64,000 nt of DNA from Pedobacter soli (GCF_900101435.1 NZ_FMZH01000001.1:806001-870000), one strand, 5' to 3'; counted from the stretch's first letter, positions 43,320 to 52,627 are shown. Notes: generated by a model from the sequence alone, not told the origin. Numbers and translations: made by a program.

Positions 43320-43905
43320 TCAAATACAGGAATTGTGGCAAAAGCACGAGGTTGAAGTTAAGGTTTCTGCCGATGAAATGCTGCAACAAGCTAAGAAAGA
43401 GGTAAATGGTTTGAAGCTGAAATCGGCCTTAAACATTGGGGGTATGCTGCTGTCTTTTATTGCCATTGCCGCTTTATGGATATTTTTCCATTTCGAATCG
43501 TGGACCACACACGTAGGCATTAGCATTACCATTATTGCCATTGGTGTGTATACTTTAATCCTTTACCGCGATTATCGTCTAATTGCGAAAAACGATTTCA
43601 CCGCCCATCCAAACGAGTTTTTAAACAACTTAAAAACCTACCAGTTAAACCGTTACAAATTGTACAACTCGCTTTACTGGTTTTACGTAATTGCACTTTC
43701 TTTGGGTCTGATATTTTATTTCGTCGAAATACTGGCACATTTTAACACCGCCCAAAAAGTAATTGCCGTAGGTTTAACCGCATTGTGGATGATCTTCTGC
43801 TCGACTATTTTACGTAAAGCCGTAATGAAAAGAGAAAAAGAGCGGATTGCCTTGCTGATCGAAAAATTTGAGCGCATTAGAGGACAGATTTCTACCCCGG
43901 AGTAA
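43306..43905 (+). CDS. Four-TM membrane protein coupled to ECF sigma factor
   Basis: A 199-residue protein with a soluble N-terminus of about 45 residues (MQAFDQIQELWQKHEVEVKV) and four hydrophobic segments (about 47-62, 72-88, 122-142, 150-168), then a basic cytoplasmic tail. The short N-terminal cytosolic helix region followed by membrane segments fits an anti-sigma factor layout, though no zinc-binding HxxxCxxC motif is present. It overlaps the sigma gene by 14 bp. An anti-sigma role is inferred from context only. Confidence 0.8.
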   Translation: MQAFDQIQELWQKHEVEVKVSADEMLQQAKKEVNGLKLKSALNIGGMLLSFIAIAALWIFFHFESWTTHVGISITIIAIGVYTLILYRDYRLIAKNDFTAHPNEFLNNLKTYQLNRYKLYNSLYWFYVIALSLGLIFYFVEILAHFNTAQKVIAVGLTALWMIFCSTILRKAVMKREKERIALLIEKFERIRGQISTPE

Positions 43906-43999
43906 TTTTAGGCACGGTTTTTTCGTTGTAAAATTCAACACACAAAACCTGATGATTTGACCAGCCCCTAAGGCAGCAAATAATCGGGTTACGACACCG

Positions 44000-44584
44000 T
44001 TGAAAAAAATGACGACATTGAAAAAACTAATCATACCGATATTATTACTGCTGGCGCTCCCCTTTTCTTTTGCCTTTAAGCAAGATTTTACGCAGCCCGT
44101 ACAACTGAACTGGGAAACCTATTTTAAAGGCAAAGCCGATGAACGTTCGCCATTTTATGCGCTAACAGCCATGACCTGGGAGTACAGCTACAACAGTACA
44201 GTGTATCGCAACCGGGTGGTGATTAATCTTAAAAATGAAGTACGGATAGATAAAACCCGCTCCTGGGTAAAATGGGATAAAATTAAAGATCCCGAAATCA
44301 GGGCCAGCTTATTGCACCACGAACAGGGCCACGTAAATATCCAGTACATTTTACTTTCTGAGGCCGAAAGGGTACTCAAAAACCGCAATTATTCGGTTAA
44401 CAATTATAAAGCGCAAATATCGGAACTGGCTAACCAGATTAGTGAGTATTTCGATACGATGCAGCGTAATTACGACGAAGAAACCGAGCATGGTAGCAAC
44501 CACAAAATGCAGGCGCGCTGGGATCGCATTATCGAGGATAAAATGGAAGAATCGAGAACGGCTACACTGGCCTCACAAAAATAA
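44000..44584 (+). CDS. Exported DUF922-like putative zinc protease
   Basis: A 194-residue protein with signal peptide (LKKLIIPILLLLALPFSFAF). The mature part contains LLHHEQGHVNIQYILLSEAE (an HExxH-like arrangement: HHEQGH), a downstream DEETEHGSNHKMQARWD and an aromatic WVKWDKIKDPEIR. This resembles DUF922 proteins, predicted metal-dependent proteases. Two in-frame starts (44000 and 44009) are possible. The 3' end overlaps the converging diacylglycerol kinase-like gene by 12 bp. Confidence 0.8.
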   Translation: MKKMTTLKKLIIPILLLLALPFSFAFKQDFTQPVQLNWETYFKGKADERSPFYALTAMTWEYSYNSTVYRNRVVINLKNEVRIDKTRSWVKWDKIKDPEIRASLLHHEQGHVNIQYILLSEAERVLKNRNYSVNNYKAQISELANQISEYFDTMQRNYDEETEHGSNHKMQARWDRIIEDKMEESRTATLASQK

Positions 44585-44944
44585 TTTCGGGATAAATATA
44601 ATCGCACCAACGGCTACTGCTAAAAATGCAGCAACCAGAACCGCAGCTGCAGCCAGATCTTTTACTATTTTAATTTTAGGATGAATGGCAGGCGAAACTA
44701 CATCAGCCAGCTTTTCGATCGCAGCATTTAAAATTTCGGCGACAATAACCGCAGAGATAACGCCTAAAATAGCAATCCACTCTAAAGCAGAAAGTTTAAG
44801 GTAAAAAGAAAGACCAATAGCGATAATTGCCGCGAAAAGATGAACCCTCCCGTTATGATCGTTTATAAAAAACAGGTTTAAGCCATGAAAAGCATATTTA
44901 AAACTTTTAATGCGATCTACAATTGAAAATTTCCGATTATCCAT
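44573..44944 (-). CDS. Diacylglycerol kinase-like (DgkA/UndPK) membrane protein
   Basis: A 123-residue integral membrane kinase of the DgkA family; in Gram-positive and many other bacteria this type phosphorylates undecaprenol. Motifs: SFKYAFHGLNLFFINDHNGR, VHLFAAIIAIGLSFYLKLS, the catalytic AEILNAAIEKLADVVSP with conserved Glu/Asn, and IHPKIKIVKDLAAAAVLVAA. Three membrane segments are visible. It overlaps the DUF922-like gene tail-to-tail. Confidence 0.92.
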   Translation of the reverse strand: MDNRKFSIVDRIKSFKYAFHGLNLFFINDHNGRVHLFAAIIAIGLSFYLKLSALEWIAILGVISAVIVAEILNAAIEKLADVVSPAIHPKIKIVKDLAAAAVLVAAFLAVAVGAIIFIPKLFL

Positions 44945-44977
44945 TGTTTTAAATTTATACTAATAGCAATAAAGATA

Positions 44978-45101
44978 GTCGTTATCTCGTCTGAAGCGCA
45001 GCAGGAATGCCTGCCCGTACAGGCGTGGAGAGATCTAAATCAAAAGGACTTTCCTCGAGATAGACTTCTCGACTTTCTTTCACTTCGCTTGAAATGACGG
45101 C
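44978..45101. repeat. REP/MITE-like element with GTCATTTC-type end
   Basis: Read on the minus strand it begins near GTCATTTCAAGCGAAGTG and ends near GCTTCAGACGAGATAACGAC. Internal inverted parts are AGTCGAGAAGTCTATCTCGA and the GCCTGTACGGGCAGGC hairpin. The layout matches Bacteroidota dispersed elements of the 'GTCATTTCGAGCGAAG' kind. A partial relative (CCTCGTAATGACGAGG) lies at 45125-45140. Confidence 0.65.
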
Positions 45102-45163
45102 TACTGGAATAGGTTTACATCGTACCTCGTAATGACGAGGGATCTACTTTTACCTAACCAGAT

Positions 45164-45243
45164 CGTCATTCCCGCGAAAGCGGGAATCTTAATAGGCTAA
45201 CACGCTAAAATTATTAAGATTCCCAGTCGAGCTGGGAATGACG
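45164..45243. repeat. 80-bp palindromic element with CGTCATTCCC ends
   Basis: The ends CGTCATTCCC and GGGAATGACG are perfect inverted repeats. Further inside, GGGAATCTTAATA and TATTAAGATTCCC continue the pairing almost to the centre, with a small loop in each arm. So the whole element can form one long cruciform. Non-coding; MITE/REP-like. Confidence 0.9.
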
Positions 45244-45262
45244 AATATCTATAATAAATCTC

Positions 45263-45889
45263 TTACTTCTTGGCTTTGGTATCTTCTTCTGCAGGCTTTA
45301 CTTCACTGGCAGAAAAACTATTACCACTTAACCTGTACTGCAAAGTTTTGGTAACCGTTTTAGTGCTATCAGCTGTATCTTTTACCGGAAATGAGCGAAA
45401 AAGATCGCCATTTTTGATAAAAAACTTATCGTTACCGGTATAACCTTTCTTTTGCTTATCGTTTAAAGAAGGAAAACTGATTTTATTAAAATCGCCACCT
45501 GCATATTCAAAAACATTCAGGTCGGAAACATTTTTCTTGCTTAGCAACTGAATGTATAATTCCGGATTTCCGTCGTTATCCAAATCCATGTTCCAGGCGT
45601 CGGTAATGATACCTTTACGGTCTACCGCAGCTGAACGGTAATTATTGCGGATAGAATCGGACATTAAAATCTGGTAACCACCAATAGAATCAACCCCTTT
45701 ACCCCAGCTTATAATTTCGAAGTTTAATCCGGGTTTTACTTCAATATCTTTATAAAAAGGAAAAGGATTTTTACTGGCTTTAACTGGTGCTATAGCAACT
45801 TCTTTAGGTTTCTCTTCGGTGCATGCCAAACAAAACAGCATCCCTGTTATGCACAAGAGATGCTGTAATGTATATTTCTGTAGTTTCAT
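45263..45889 (-). CDS. Lipoprotein, hypothetical
   Basis: A 208-residue protein with a lipoprotein signal (LLCITGMLFCLACTEE, lipid-modified Cys23). The mature chain includes an acidic metal-binding-like loop DAWNMDLDNDGNPELYIQLL (a FG-GAP/VCBS-like calcium loop) and ends in a Lys/Glu-rich tail. No enzyme motif. The start at 45889 (MKLQKYTLQH) is preferred over an ATG 10 codons upstream. It is separated from the hexosaminidase gene by 64 bp on the same strand and could be co-transcribed with it. Confidence 0.75.
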   Translation of the reverse strand: MKLQKYTLQHLLCITGMLFCLACTEEKPKEVAIAPVKASKNPFPFYKDIEVKPGLNFEIISWGKGVDSIGGYQILMSDSIRNNYRSAAVDRKGIITDAWNMDLDNDGNPELYIQLLSKKNVSDLNVFEYAGGDFNKISFPSLNDKQKKGYTGNDKFFIKNGDLFRSFPVKDTADSTKTVTKTLQYRLSGNSFSASEVKPAEEDTKAKK

Positions 45890-45953
45890 TTTAATTCGGG
45901 ACATTTTTGGTTGTCCCAAATTAATGATTTTAGCCTATCAAAGCAATTATTTT

Positions 45954-47864
45954 TTATTTCTTGGCGTCTGCTTTAACATCAGGTGCACCATTATTTAAAA
46001 CCGTTTCGGTAGTTACACTTCTTCTACCACTTGGCGCAATTACAATGGTTTTTAATACTCTTTTCTCGCCTTGCGGAACAGTAATTTTTACCGGGCCAGT
46101 GTACAAGAAAGCATTTTCTGAAGGGCGCGATAAATCAATCGAATAATAGATTTTGCCACCCTTAACCGGCACTTTTAAATCGATAGTAAATTCGCCACCT
46201 GTTAAAGGTTTATCGCTCTGACCAATTGGTGTTGGTACCCAAAAGTTAACGCCCATTTTATCTAAGCGTGCTAAATGCACAGGTAAACGCTCTTCGCTAA
46301 AGTTTTTCAAATCTTTACGTTCAACCGGCGACCAGGCAATTTCTGATAAAGCCAATATACGTGGGTAAGCGTGGTTTTCTGCTTTTTCAGGGGTTTTAAT
46401 GTACTCAGTCCACATGTTGGCCTGCACACCTTTAATATACTTACGCTGATCGGCAGTTAACACCTTCGGAATCGGATCGTAAGCATATATTTTCTGATAA
46501 GGGGCAAAACCACCAATAGTAACCGGCTCATCAGGAGAATTAGATTGTTTGTGATCGATATATAAACCCATCGAACCTGGAGTCATAATTACATCGTGAT
46601 TTTGTTGTGCGGCAGCAATACCACCATCTTCGCCTCTCCAGCTCATTACGGTAGCATTTGGCGCTAAACCACCTTCTAAAATCTCATCCCATCCAATAAT
46701 AGAACGGCCTTTGCCATTTACATGTTTCTCGATCGTCTGGATAAAATAGCTTTGCAACTCATGCTCATCTTTTAAGCCTTTTTCTTTCATTAAAGCCTGG
46801 CAAAACGGTGATTCTTTCCAATAGGTTTTAGGCGCTTCATCTCCTCCGATATGGATATATTTTGAAGGGAAAATAGCAATAACTTCATCCAAAATGTTGT
46901 TCAACATCGTAAAAGTATTGGCCGAAGGCACAAAAATATCGTCAAAAACGCCCCAGGTTTGTTGTACCTGCTTACCTTTCCGGCTACCTGCCCATGGAGT
47001 TTTATCGCTGATAAAGGTATCGCGATCAGGGAAACAGCTTAACTCCGGATAGGCTGCAATGGCCGCTGAAGCATGGCCAGGCAATTCGATTTCAGGAATT
47101 ACGGTAATGTATTTTGAAGCGGCATAACGAACTACTTCTTTAGCCTCTTCCTGGGTGTAGAAACCTTTTACCGGTGTAAGATAATTGCCGTTTCCTGGAT
47201 AGTTTCCGATAATAGAGCCATTACGTGAAGAACCTACTTCAGTAAGCTTTGGATATTTTTTAATTTCCATTCTCCAGCCCTGATCATCAGTTAAATGCCA
47301 GTGAAAGGTGTTGATTTTGTAATAGGCTAACTGATCGATATACTTTTTGATAAAGGAAACCGGGAAAAAGTGACGGCAAACATCCAGCATGGCTCCACGG
47401 TAAGAGAAACGTGGATAATCTTTAATTGATACCAGCGGTAAAGTAATTTTATCGCCAGTTTTGTCCGGCATCATTTGCATCAGCGATTCAACAGCGTAAA
47501 ATAAGCCTGCGCCTTTACCTACTACGGTGATTTGTTTAGCTGAGATATTAATGTTGTAACCTTCATTAGGCAACTTATCGGCACCTGCTGAAGTTAATAC
47601 AATAGCTTTTTGACCTGCTGGAGCAGTTTTCACTTCTCTTAAGGCAAAGCCCCCTTTACTCACAATAAATGCGTTTAAAAGATCGCCCATCTTTTGGCCG
47701 TCCGCATCGTTATGCACCAATACAGCTGTTTTGTCTAAAATAAAGGTTCCGGCATTTTTGGTAATGGATACCGGGGCTGGGATAATACCTAAATTGGTAT
47801 CGCTCTGGGCAAACGCACTTGTGCCCATTAAGACGCCAATAAAAACCGATAATGTTTTGTTCAT
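45954..47864 (-). CDS. Beta-N-acetylhexosaminidase (GH20)
   Basis: A 636-residue exported glycoside hydrolase family 20 enzyme that removes terminal GlcNAc/GalNAc from glycans or chitooligosaccharides. Signal peptide MNKTLSVFIGVLMGTSAFAQ; GH20b domain to about 145; catalytic barrel from SYRGAMLDVCRHFFPVSFIK, HWHLTDDQGWRMEIKKYPKL, and the catalytic pair Asp-Glu in YIHIGGDEAPKTYW; then TVMSWRGEDGG and ANMWTEYIKTPE. The C-terminal 100 residues form a beta-sandwich with TGGEFTIDL and GKIYYSIDLSRPS. It appears intact; periplasmic or surface location likely. Confidence 0.96.
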   Translation of the reverse strand: MNKTLSVFIGVLMGTSAFAQSDTNLGIIPAPVSITKNAGTFILDKTAVLVHNDADGQKMGDLLNAFIVSKGGFALREVKTAPAGQKAIVLTSAGADKLPNEGYNINISAKQITVVGKGAGLFYAVESLMQMMPDKTGDKITLPLVSIKDYPRFSYRGAMLDVCRHFFPVSFIKKYIDQLAYYKINTFHWHLTDDQGWRMEIKKYPKLTEVGSSRNGSIIGNYPGNGNYLTPVKGFYTQEEAKEVVRYAASKYITVIPEIELPGHASAAIAAYPELSCFPDRDTFISDKTPWAGSRKGKQVQQTWGVFDDIFVPSANTFTMLNNILDEVIAIFPSKYIHIGGDEAPKTYWKESPFCQALMKEKGLKDEHELQSYFIQTIEKHVNGKGRSIIGWDEILEGGLAPNATVMSWRGEDGGIAAAQQNHDVIMTPGSMGLYIDHKQSNSPDEPVTIGGFAPYQKIYAYDPIPKVLTADQRKYIKGVQANMWTEYIKTPEKAENHAYPRILALSEIAWSPVERKDLKNFSEERLPVHLARLDKMGVNFWVPTPIGQSDKPLTGGEFTIDLKVPVKGGKIYYSIDLSRPSENAFLYTGPVKITVPQGEKRVLKTIVIAPSGRRSVTTETVLNNGAPDVKADAKK

Positions 47865-48039
47865 TTGTGTTTTAGTTTAAGGTTAATTTTTTGTTTTAGC
47901 ATGACCAAGATAAAGATTGTAGCAAGATTCTTAATCCCACATTCTTGTTACAATACAGATCAAACGTTTGATTTTATTGCACCGGGCATATAAATTTTAA
48001 GGGTAAAAAGATCTGTCCGATGCTTTATCAAACATTAGC

Positions 48040-48076
48040 CCATAAAAAAAGAGAAACCATTGCTGATTTCTCTTTT
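48040..48076 (-). terminator. Terminator of trxB
   Basis: AAAAGAGAAA and TTTCTCTTTT arms (48047-48056, 48067-48076) with a 10-nt loop, followed on the minus strand by a T run. It lies 19 bp past the trxB stop. Confidence 0.85.
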
Positions 48077-48095
48077 AAAATAAGATTTAAGTTGC

Positions 48096-49052
48096 TTAAG
48101 CCTCTACCGGATGCTCTTTTGCAGCCAGGTATCTTTCGGCATCAAGTGCAGCCATACAACCAGAACCCGCAGCAGTTACTGCCTGACGGTAATACATATC
48201 CTGCACATCGCCACAAGCAAAAACACCTTCGATATTGGTTAAAGTAGAACCTGGTTTAGTGGTTAAATAACCCGTTTCATCCATATCTAACTGTCCTTTA
48301 AAAATATCGGTATTAGGTTTATGCCCGATAGCTACAAAGAAACCTTCAACAGCGATATCAGACTCTACACCTGTTTTGTTATTGATTACTTTTACTGCTG
48401 TTACATTTTTACCGTTACCCAAAATCTCTTGTGTTTCGGTATTGTAGTGCACTACAATATTAGGAGTTGCTAATACACGGCTAACCATGGCTTTAGAAGC
48501 CCTGAACTCGTCGCGGCGAACCAACAAATGCACTGTTTTACAAAGCTTGGCTAAATAAGTAGCTTCTTCGGCAGCGGTATCACCAGCACCTACAATAGCT
48601 ACATCCTGACCTTTGAAGAAGAAACCATCGCAAACTGCACAGGCAGAAACACCAAAGCCATTGTATTGTTGCTCGCTTGGCAAGCCCAACCATTTTGCTG
48701 TAGCACCAGTTGCAATAATTACGGTATCGGCAGTAATGGTTTTAATTTCATCAACCACTACTTTATGCGGTGCTGAAGAAAAATCTACCGAACTTACATA
48801 ACCGAAACGGATATCAGTTCCGAAACGCTCGGCCTGCTTGCGGAAATCTTCCATCATTTCAGGCCCCATAATTCCCTGTGGGTAACCCGGGAAGTTTTCT
48901 ACATCAGTAGTTTGCGTTAACTGACCACCAGCTTGCATACCTGTATACATAACTGGTTTTAAATCGGCTCTGGCCGCATAAATAGCAGCAGTGTAACCAG
49001 CAGGACCAGAACCTATAATTAAACACTGAACGTGTTCGTTTTCTTGTGACAT
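48096..49052 (-). CDS. trxB: Thioredoxin-disulfide reductase
   Basis: A 318-residue FAD/NADPH flavoenzyme that reduces thioredoxin. The FAD-binding motif is IIGSGPAGYTAAIYAARA at the N-terminus, the redox pair Cys138 and Cys141 in ACAVCDG, the NADPH-binding GAGDTAAEEATYLA, and the C-terminal FAD segment GVFACGDVQDMYYRQAVTAA. Length and order are typical of low-molecular-weight TrxB. It has its own promoter and terminator and thus is a single-gene unit. Confidence 0.97.
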   Translation of the reverse strand: MSQENEHVQCLIIGSGPAGYTAAIYAARADLKPVMYTGMQAGGQLTQTTDVENFPGYPQGIMGPEMMEDFRKQAERFGTDIRFGYVSSVDFSSAPHKVVVDEIKTITADTVIIATGATAKWLGLPSEQQYNGFGVSACAVCDGFFFKGQDVAIVGAGDTAAEEATYLAKLCKTVHLLVRRDEFRASKAMVSRVLATPNIVVHYNTETQEILGNGKNVTAVKVINNKTGVESDIAVEGFFVAIGHKPNTDIFKGQLDMDETGYLTTKPGSTLTNIEGVFACGDVQDMYYRQAVTAAGSGCMAALDAERYLAAKEHPVEA

Positions 49053-49086
49053 TATATGATGTATTTGAAATTCATTAATTGTAGCG

Positions 49087-49117
49087 CAAATCTAGTGCTT
49101 TAAATAATTGTTAACAA
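49087..49117 (-). promoter_or_regulatory. Promoter of trxB
   Basis: On the minus strand TTG (49115-49117) and TAGATTTG (49087-49094) are 20 bp apart, matching the Bacteroidota consensus. The leader to the ATG at 49052 is about 30 nt. Confidence 0.75.
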
Positions 49118-49244
49118 GCGCACATTGTCAACATAGTTTACTTATTAACAGAGGGGCTGAGTAATGGGCGAAAAGCGGCTGGCCTTTGATTGATTTGTCT
49201 GTCAAGTGGTAACGCCTGACAACACGAAAAAGATCTGACAGCAC

Positions 49245-50873
49245 CTAAGTCTGAATTACCCCAACATTAAACTTTTTGGTTATCGGCGATTGGTTGGCGG
49301 CTTCAATTCCCATTGAAATTACCTTTCGGGTTTCGAGCGGATCGATAATCCCATCTACCCAAAGCCGGGATGCAGCATAATACGGTGTAGTTTGACTATC
49401 ATACTTATCGGTAATCTCTTTCAGCAATTTCGCCTCTTTTTCAGGGGTAATTACCTCGCCTTTGGCTTTTAAGGAGGCTTCCTGAATTTGTAACAGGGTT
49501 TTAGCGGCCTGCGAGCCACCCATAACCGCAATTTTGGCTGTCGGCCAGGCATAAATTAATCTTGGATCATAAGCCTTACCACACATGGCGTAATTACCGG
49601 CACCATAAGAGTTCCCCAAAACAATGGTAAACTTCGGCACTACCGAATTAGCCACCGCATTAACCATCTTGGCGCCATCTTTAATAATACCACCATGTTC
49701 AGACCGACTCCCTACCATAAAACCGGTAACATCCTGCAGAAAAACCAAGGGGATTTTTTTCTGATTGCAATTCATGATGAAACGGCTTGCCTTGTCGGCA
49801 CTATCGGAATAAATTACCCCACCAAACTGCATCTCCCCTTTTTTCGATTTAACTACTTTACGCTGATTGGCCACAATACCAACCGCCCAGCCATCAATGC
49901 GGCCTAAGCCACAAACAATGCTTTGTCCGTAACCTTTTTTATATTCTTCAAATTCAGAGCCATCAACCAGGCGGTTAATGATATCCATTATCTCGTAAGG
50001 TTTATCCCTGTTTTCGGGCAATATACCGTACAATTCTTCTTCTTTTTCTTTGGGTTTTACTGGTGCAATACGATCAAAACCTGCATTTTCCGGTGCACCT
50101 AACATGCTCATGATGTTGCGGATCGAATCCAGGCAAGCCTCATCATTAGGATGTTTATAATCGGTAACACCCGAAATTTCGCAATGTGTAGTAGCACCGC
50201 CCAGGGTTTCGTTATCCACATCTTCGCCTATGGCCGATTTAACCAGATAAGAACCTGCTAAAAACACCGAGCCTGTTTTATCTACAATCATGGCTTCATC
50301 GCTCATAATGGGCAAATAAGCGCCTCCGGCAACACAAGCACCCATAATGGCTGAGATCTGTACAATCCCCTCTCCCGACATGATCGCATTGTTACGAAAC
50401 ATCCTGCCGAAATGTTCTTTATCGGGAAAAATCTCATCCTGCATGGGCAGATAAACGCCGGCACTATCAACCAGGTAAATTACCGGCAAACGGTTTTCCA
50501 TAGCGATTTCCTGTGCACGAAGGTTCTTTTTCGCCGTCATCGGGAACCAGGCACCTGCTTTTACGGTTGCATCGTTAGCCACAATCATGCACTGGCGGCC
50601 GCTTACATAACCAATACCACAAACCACACCTGCTGCCGGGCAACCGCCTTGCTCTTTATACATTCCATCAGCTGTAAAAGCACCAACTTCTAAAAACTCG
50701 GAGTCTTTATCAATCAGGTAAGCAATACGCTCGCGGGCGAGTAACTTACCTTTTTCTTTTTGTTTGGCTGCATTTTTTTCGCCTCCTCCCTGGTATATCT
50801 TTTTGAGTCTGGTTTTCAACTCGTACACCAATTGCTTGTTTACATCCTCATTTTTATTGAATTCGATATTCAT
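49245..50873 (-). CDS. Acyl-CoA carboxylase, carboxyltransferase (beta) subunit
   Basis: A 542-residue carboxyltransferase of the MCC/PCC beta type, which moves CO2 from carboxybiotin to an acyl-CoA. The N half has LVDSAGVYLPMQDEIFPDKE, then AIMGACVAGGAYLPIMSDEA. The C half has ADKASRFIMNCNQKKIPLVF, GNSYGAGNYAMCGKAYDPR and ARLWVDGIIDP-like SRLWVDGIIDPLETRKV. The DEIFPDKEHFG segment resembles methylcrotonyl-CoA carboxylase beta more than propionyl-CoA carboxylase, so leucine breakdown is likely; this is not certain. The biotin-carrying alpha subunit is not adjacent. Confidence 0.92.
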   Translation of the reverse strand: MNIEFNKNEDVNKQLVYELKTRLKKIYQGGGEKNAAKQKEKGKLLARERIAYLIDKDSEFLEVGAFTADGMYKEQGGCPAAGVVCGIGYVSGRQCMIVANDATVKAGAWFPMTAKKNLRAQEIAMENRLPVIYLVDSAGVYLPMQDEIFPDKEHFGRMFRNNAIMSGEGIVQISAIMGACVAGGAYLPIMSDEAMIVDKTGSVFLAGSYLVKSAIGEDVDNETLGGATTHCEISGVTDYKHPNDEACLDSIRNIMSMLGAPENAGFDRIAPVKPKEKEEELYGILPENRDKPYEIMDIINRLVDGSEFEEYKKGYGQSIVCGLGRIDGWAVGIVANQRKVVKSKKGEMQFGGVIYSDSADKASRFIMNCNQKKIPLVFLQDVTGFMVGSRSEHGGIIKDGAKMVNAVANSVVPKFTIVLGNSYGAGNYAMCGKAYDPRLIYAWPTAKIAVMGGSQAAKTLLQIQEASLKAKGEVITPEKEAKLLKEITDKYDSQTTPYYAASRLWVDGIIDPLETRKVISMGIEAANQSPITKKFNVGVIQT

Positions 50874-51035
50874 GAAGGCAATTTAAATTTAATTTTACAA
50901 AAACAGTATTGACCAAATTGGTTTCTGGTATACGGCATATTTTTTACCACAGAGAAAACGGTAGAAAACAGAAAGCACATGGAGACTGTGATTAAATTAT
51001 CCATTTAAAATGATATTTTTGGTTAAACGCCAAAA

Positions 51036-51479
51036 ATGGAACTAACCATCAATATCCCTGCATTACTTTTTCCTGCCATCAGTTTAATTATGCTGGCCTA
51101 TACCAACCGCTTTCTGGCTTTAGCCAGTCTGGTAAGGAGTTTAAAATCTAAATACGAAGATGGCGATAAAAACAAGGCACTGCACGGACAGATCGAAAAT
51201 CTGCGTTACCGCTTAAAACTGATTAAAAACATGCAGGCTTTTGGCGTAATCAGCTTTGCCTGCTGTCTTTTTTGCATGTTTTTTATTTATCTGGAATGGA
51301 ATACAGTTGCAGAAATACTTTTTGCCTTAAGCCTTATCTTTTTTATGATTTCGTTAATTATTTCATTAATCGAAATACAGATTAGCACCAGGGCGCTCGA
51401 GCTGGAACTGAGTAGCCTGGAAACGCATGACGATCCTTCATTTGTGGGTAGAATTAAGCAAAAATTTGAAAAAGACTAG
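51036..51479 (+). CDS. DUF2721 membrane protein
   Basis: A 147-residue protein with three hydrophobic segments (about 8-28, 70-90, 95-120) and family phrases PALLFPAISLIMLAYTNRFL, ALASLVRSLKSKYEDG and SLIEIQISTRALELEL. DUF2721 has no known function. Its stop overlaps by 4 bp the end of the converging lipoprotein gene. Confidence 0.88.
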   Translation: MELTINIPALLFPAISLIMLAYTNRFLALASLVRSLKSKYEDGDKNKALHGQIENLRYRLKLIKNMQAFGVISFACCLFCMFFIYLEWNTVAEILFALSLIFFMISLIISLIEIQISTRALELELSSLETHDDPSFVGRIKQKFEKD

Positions 51480-52024
51480 TTCTGATAAACCACACCGTTA
51501 ATCACTACTTTTTTCCAGTTTCCGGGAAAGCCTCTACCTTTTATATATTTTACCGGATGGGGATGTCCTTTTAAGTTGGGATGATAAACCGCATCGAAAG
51601 AAAAAGTCATCTCCGTATCGCTTTTTTGAATAACGGTAACTTCATTATCGTTGTAGTCTTTGTCTCCTGTTGTGAAAAATTTATCACCCACACTGGCATT
51701 AAAATCAGCTCTCAAAAAGATTTTCAATGGCGCATCGGGATAGCTCTCAATTAGCCGGTTCTTTTCATCAATCCTTAAATAAGCTATTGCGATTGCATCG
51801 CCTCCGATTAAAGAATAAAACTGAAAATAAGGTTTATTGTTAATTATCACTTTCTCCTTAATTTCTGTGTAATTCTCGGCATTCAGGTACCACAGATTAC
51901 CAACCTGCATAGGCAAGAATGAATCGGATGGAGCTTGTTCACTTTTATTTTTCTTACAGGCACCGATAAAGAGTAAAGTAACAAGGGCTAAGATCAGGCT
52001 TGCGCTTAGGTAAGTTTTTTTCAT
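51476..52024 (-). CDS. Hypothetical lipoprotein
   Basis: A 182-residue protein with lipobox LLFIGACKK (Cys23). The mature part reads like a single beta-rich domain: FLPMQVGNLWYLNAENYTEI, IINNKPYFQFYSLIGG, AIAYLRIDEKNRLIESYPDA and a C-terminal KYIKGRGFPGNWKKVVINGV. Such compact lipoproteins are frequent in Bacteroidota; the function is unknown. It is convergent with the DUF2721 gene and 63 bp after the MaoC gene on the same strand. Confidence 0.75.
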   Translation of the reverse strand: MKKTYLSASLILALVTLLFIGACKKNKSEQAPSDSFLPMQVGNLWYLNAENYTEIKEKVIINNKPYFQFYSLIGGDAIAIAYLRIDEKNRLIESYPDAPLKIFLRADFNASVGDKFFTTGDKDYNDNEVTVIQKSDTEMTFSFDAVYHPNLKGHPHPVKYIKGRGFPGNWKKVVINGVVYQN

Positions 52025-52087
52025 GAGAAGAGTTTATTTTCTTACACAAACGCAAGCCAGTATTAAAACGCTACAGCGGCTAAATAT

Positions 52088-52549
52088 TTAACTTTCAAAG
52101 TGGTACAAGAAAACAACCTCACCATTAAAAGCAGGCTTTTTCTGTCCTTCGATTTCCATTTCGATGCCCATATTTACCTTGGTTACGCCACGTAAGTTAA
52201 TAATTGAAGCCAGTTTAGCCTTTAACCTTACTTTGCTATTTACGGTAACTGCCTGCGCAAACCTTAAATTTTCAATACCGTAGTTAATCTCCATCTTCAG
52301 GTTACGGATTTCGACAATCTGTTTCCATAAAAAAGGAATTAAGGATAGTGTTAAATAGCCATGGGCAATGATAGCTTTAAATGGTCCTTCGTTTTGCGCC
52401 CGCTCTTCATCAACGTGTATCCATTGATGATCTAAAGTAGCATCAGCAAATTTGTTAATCTGCTCTTGTGTAATGGTATGCCATGAAGAAACGCCCAATT
52501 CCTTATCCAGGTATTGCTCAAATTCTGCGTGTGATGTAATAATTTGCAT
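52088..52549 (-). CDS. MaoC-like hotdog-fold dehydratase
   Basis: A 153-residue (R)-specific enoyl-CoA hydratase-like protein of the MaoC family. The catalytic pair lies in INKFADATLDHQWIHVDEER (Asp and His of the hydratase-2 motif), followed by FKAIIAHGYLTLSLIPFLWK and INYGIENLRFAQAV. It hydrates enoyl-CoA thioesters or acts on related substrates. Single gene, with repeat-rich DNA upstream. Confidence 0.92.
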   Translation of the reverse strand: MQIITSHAEFEQYLDKELGVSSWHTITQEQINKFADATLDHQWIHVDEERAQNEGPFKAIIAHGYLTLSLIPFLWKQIVEIRNLKMEINYGIENLRFAQAVTVNSKVRLKAKLASIINLRGVTKVNMGIEMEIEGQKKPAFNGEVVFLYHFES

Positions 52550-52627
52550 TGTTATAGTTTTAGTTCCTTTAATAAGGTATTTCGTAATGTTTTATTTCTT
52601 AGTTGATGGTTTATAGTTTGGCTAATA

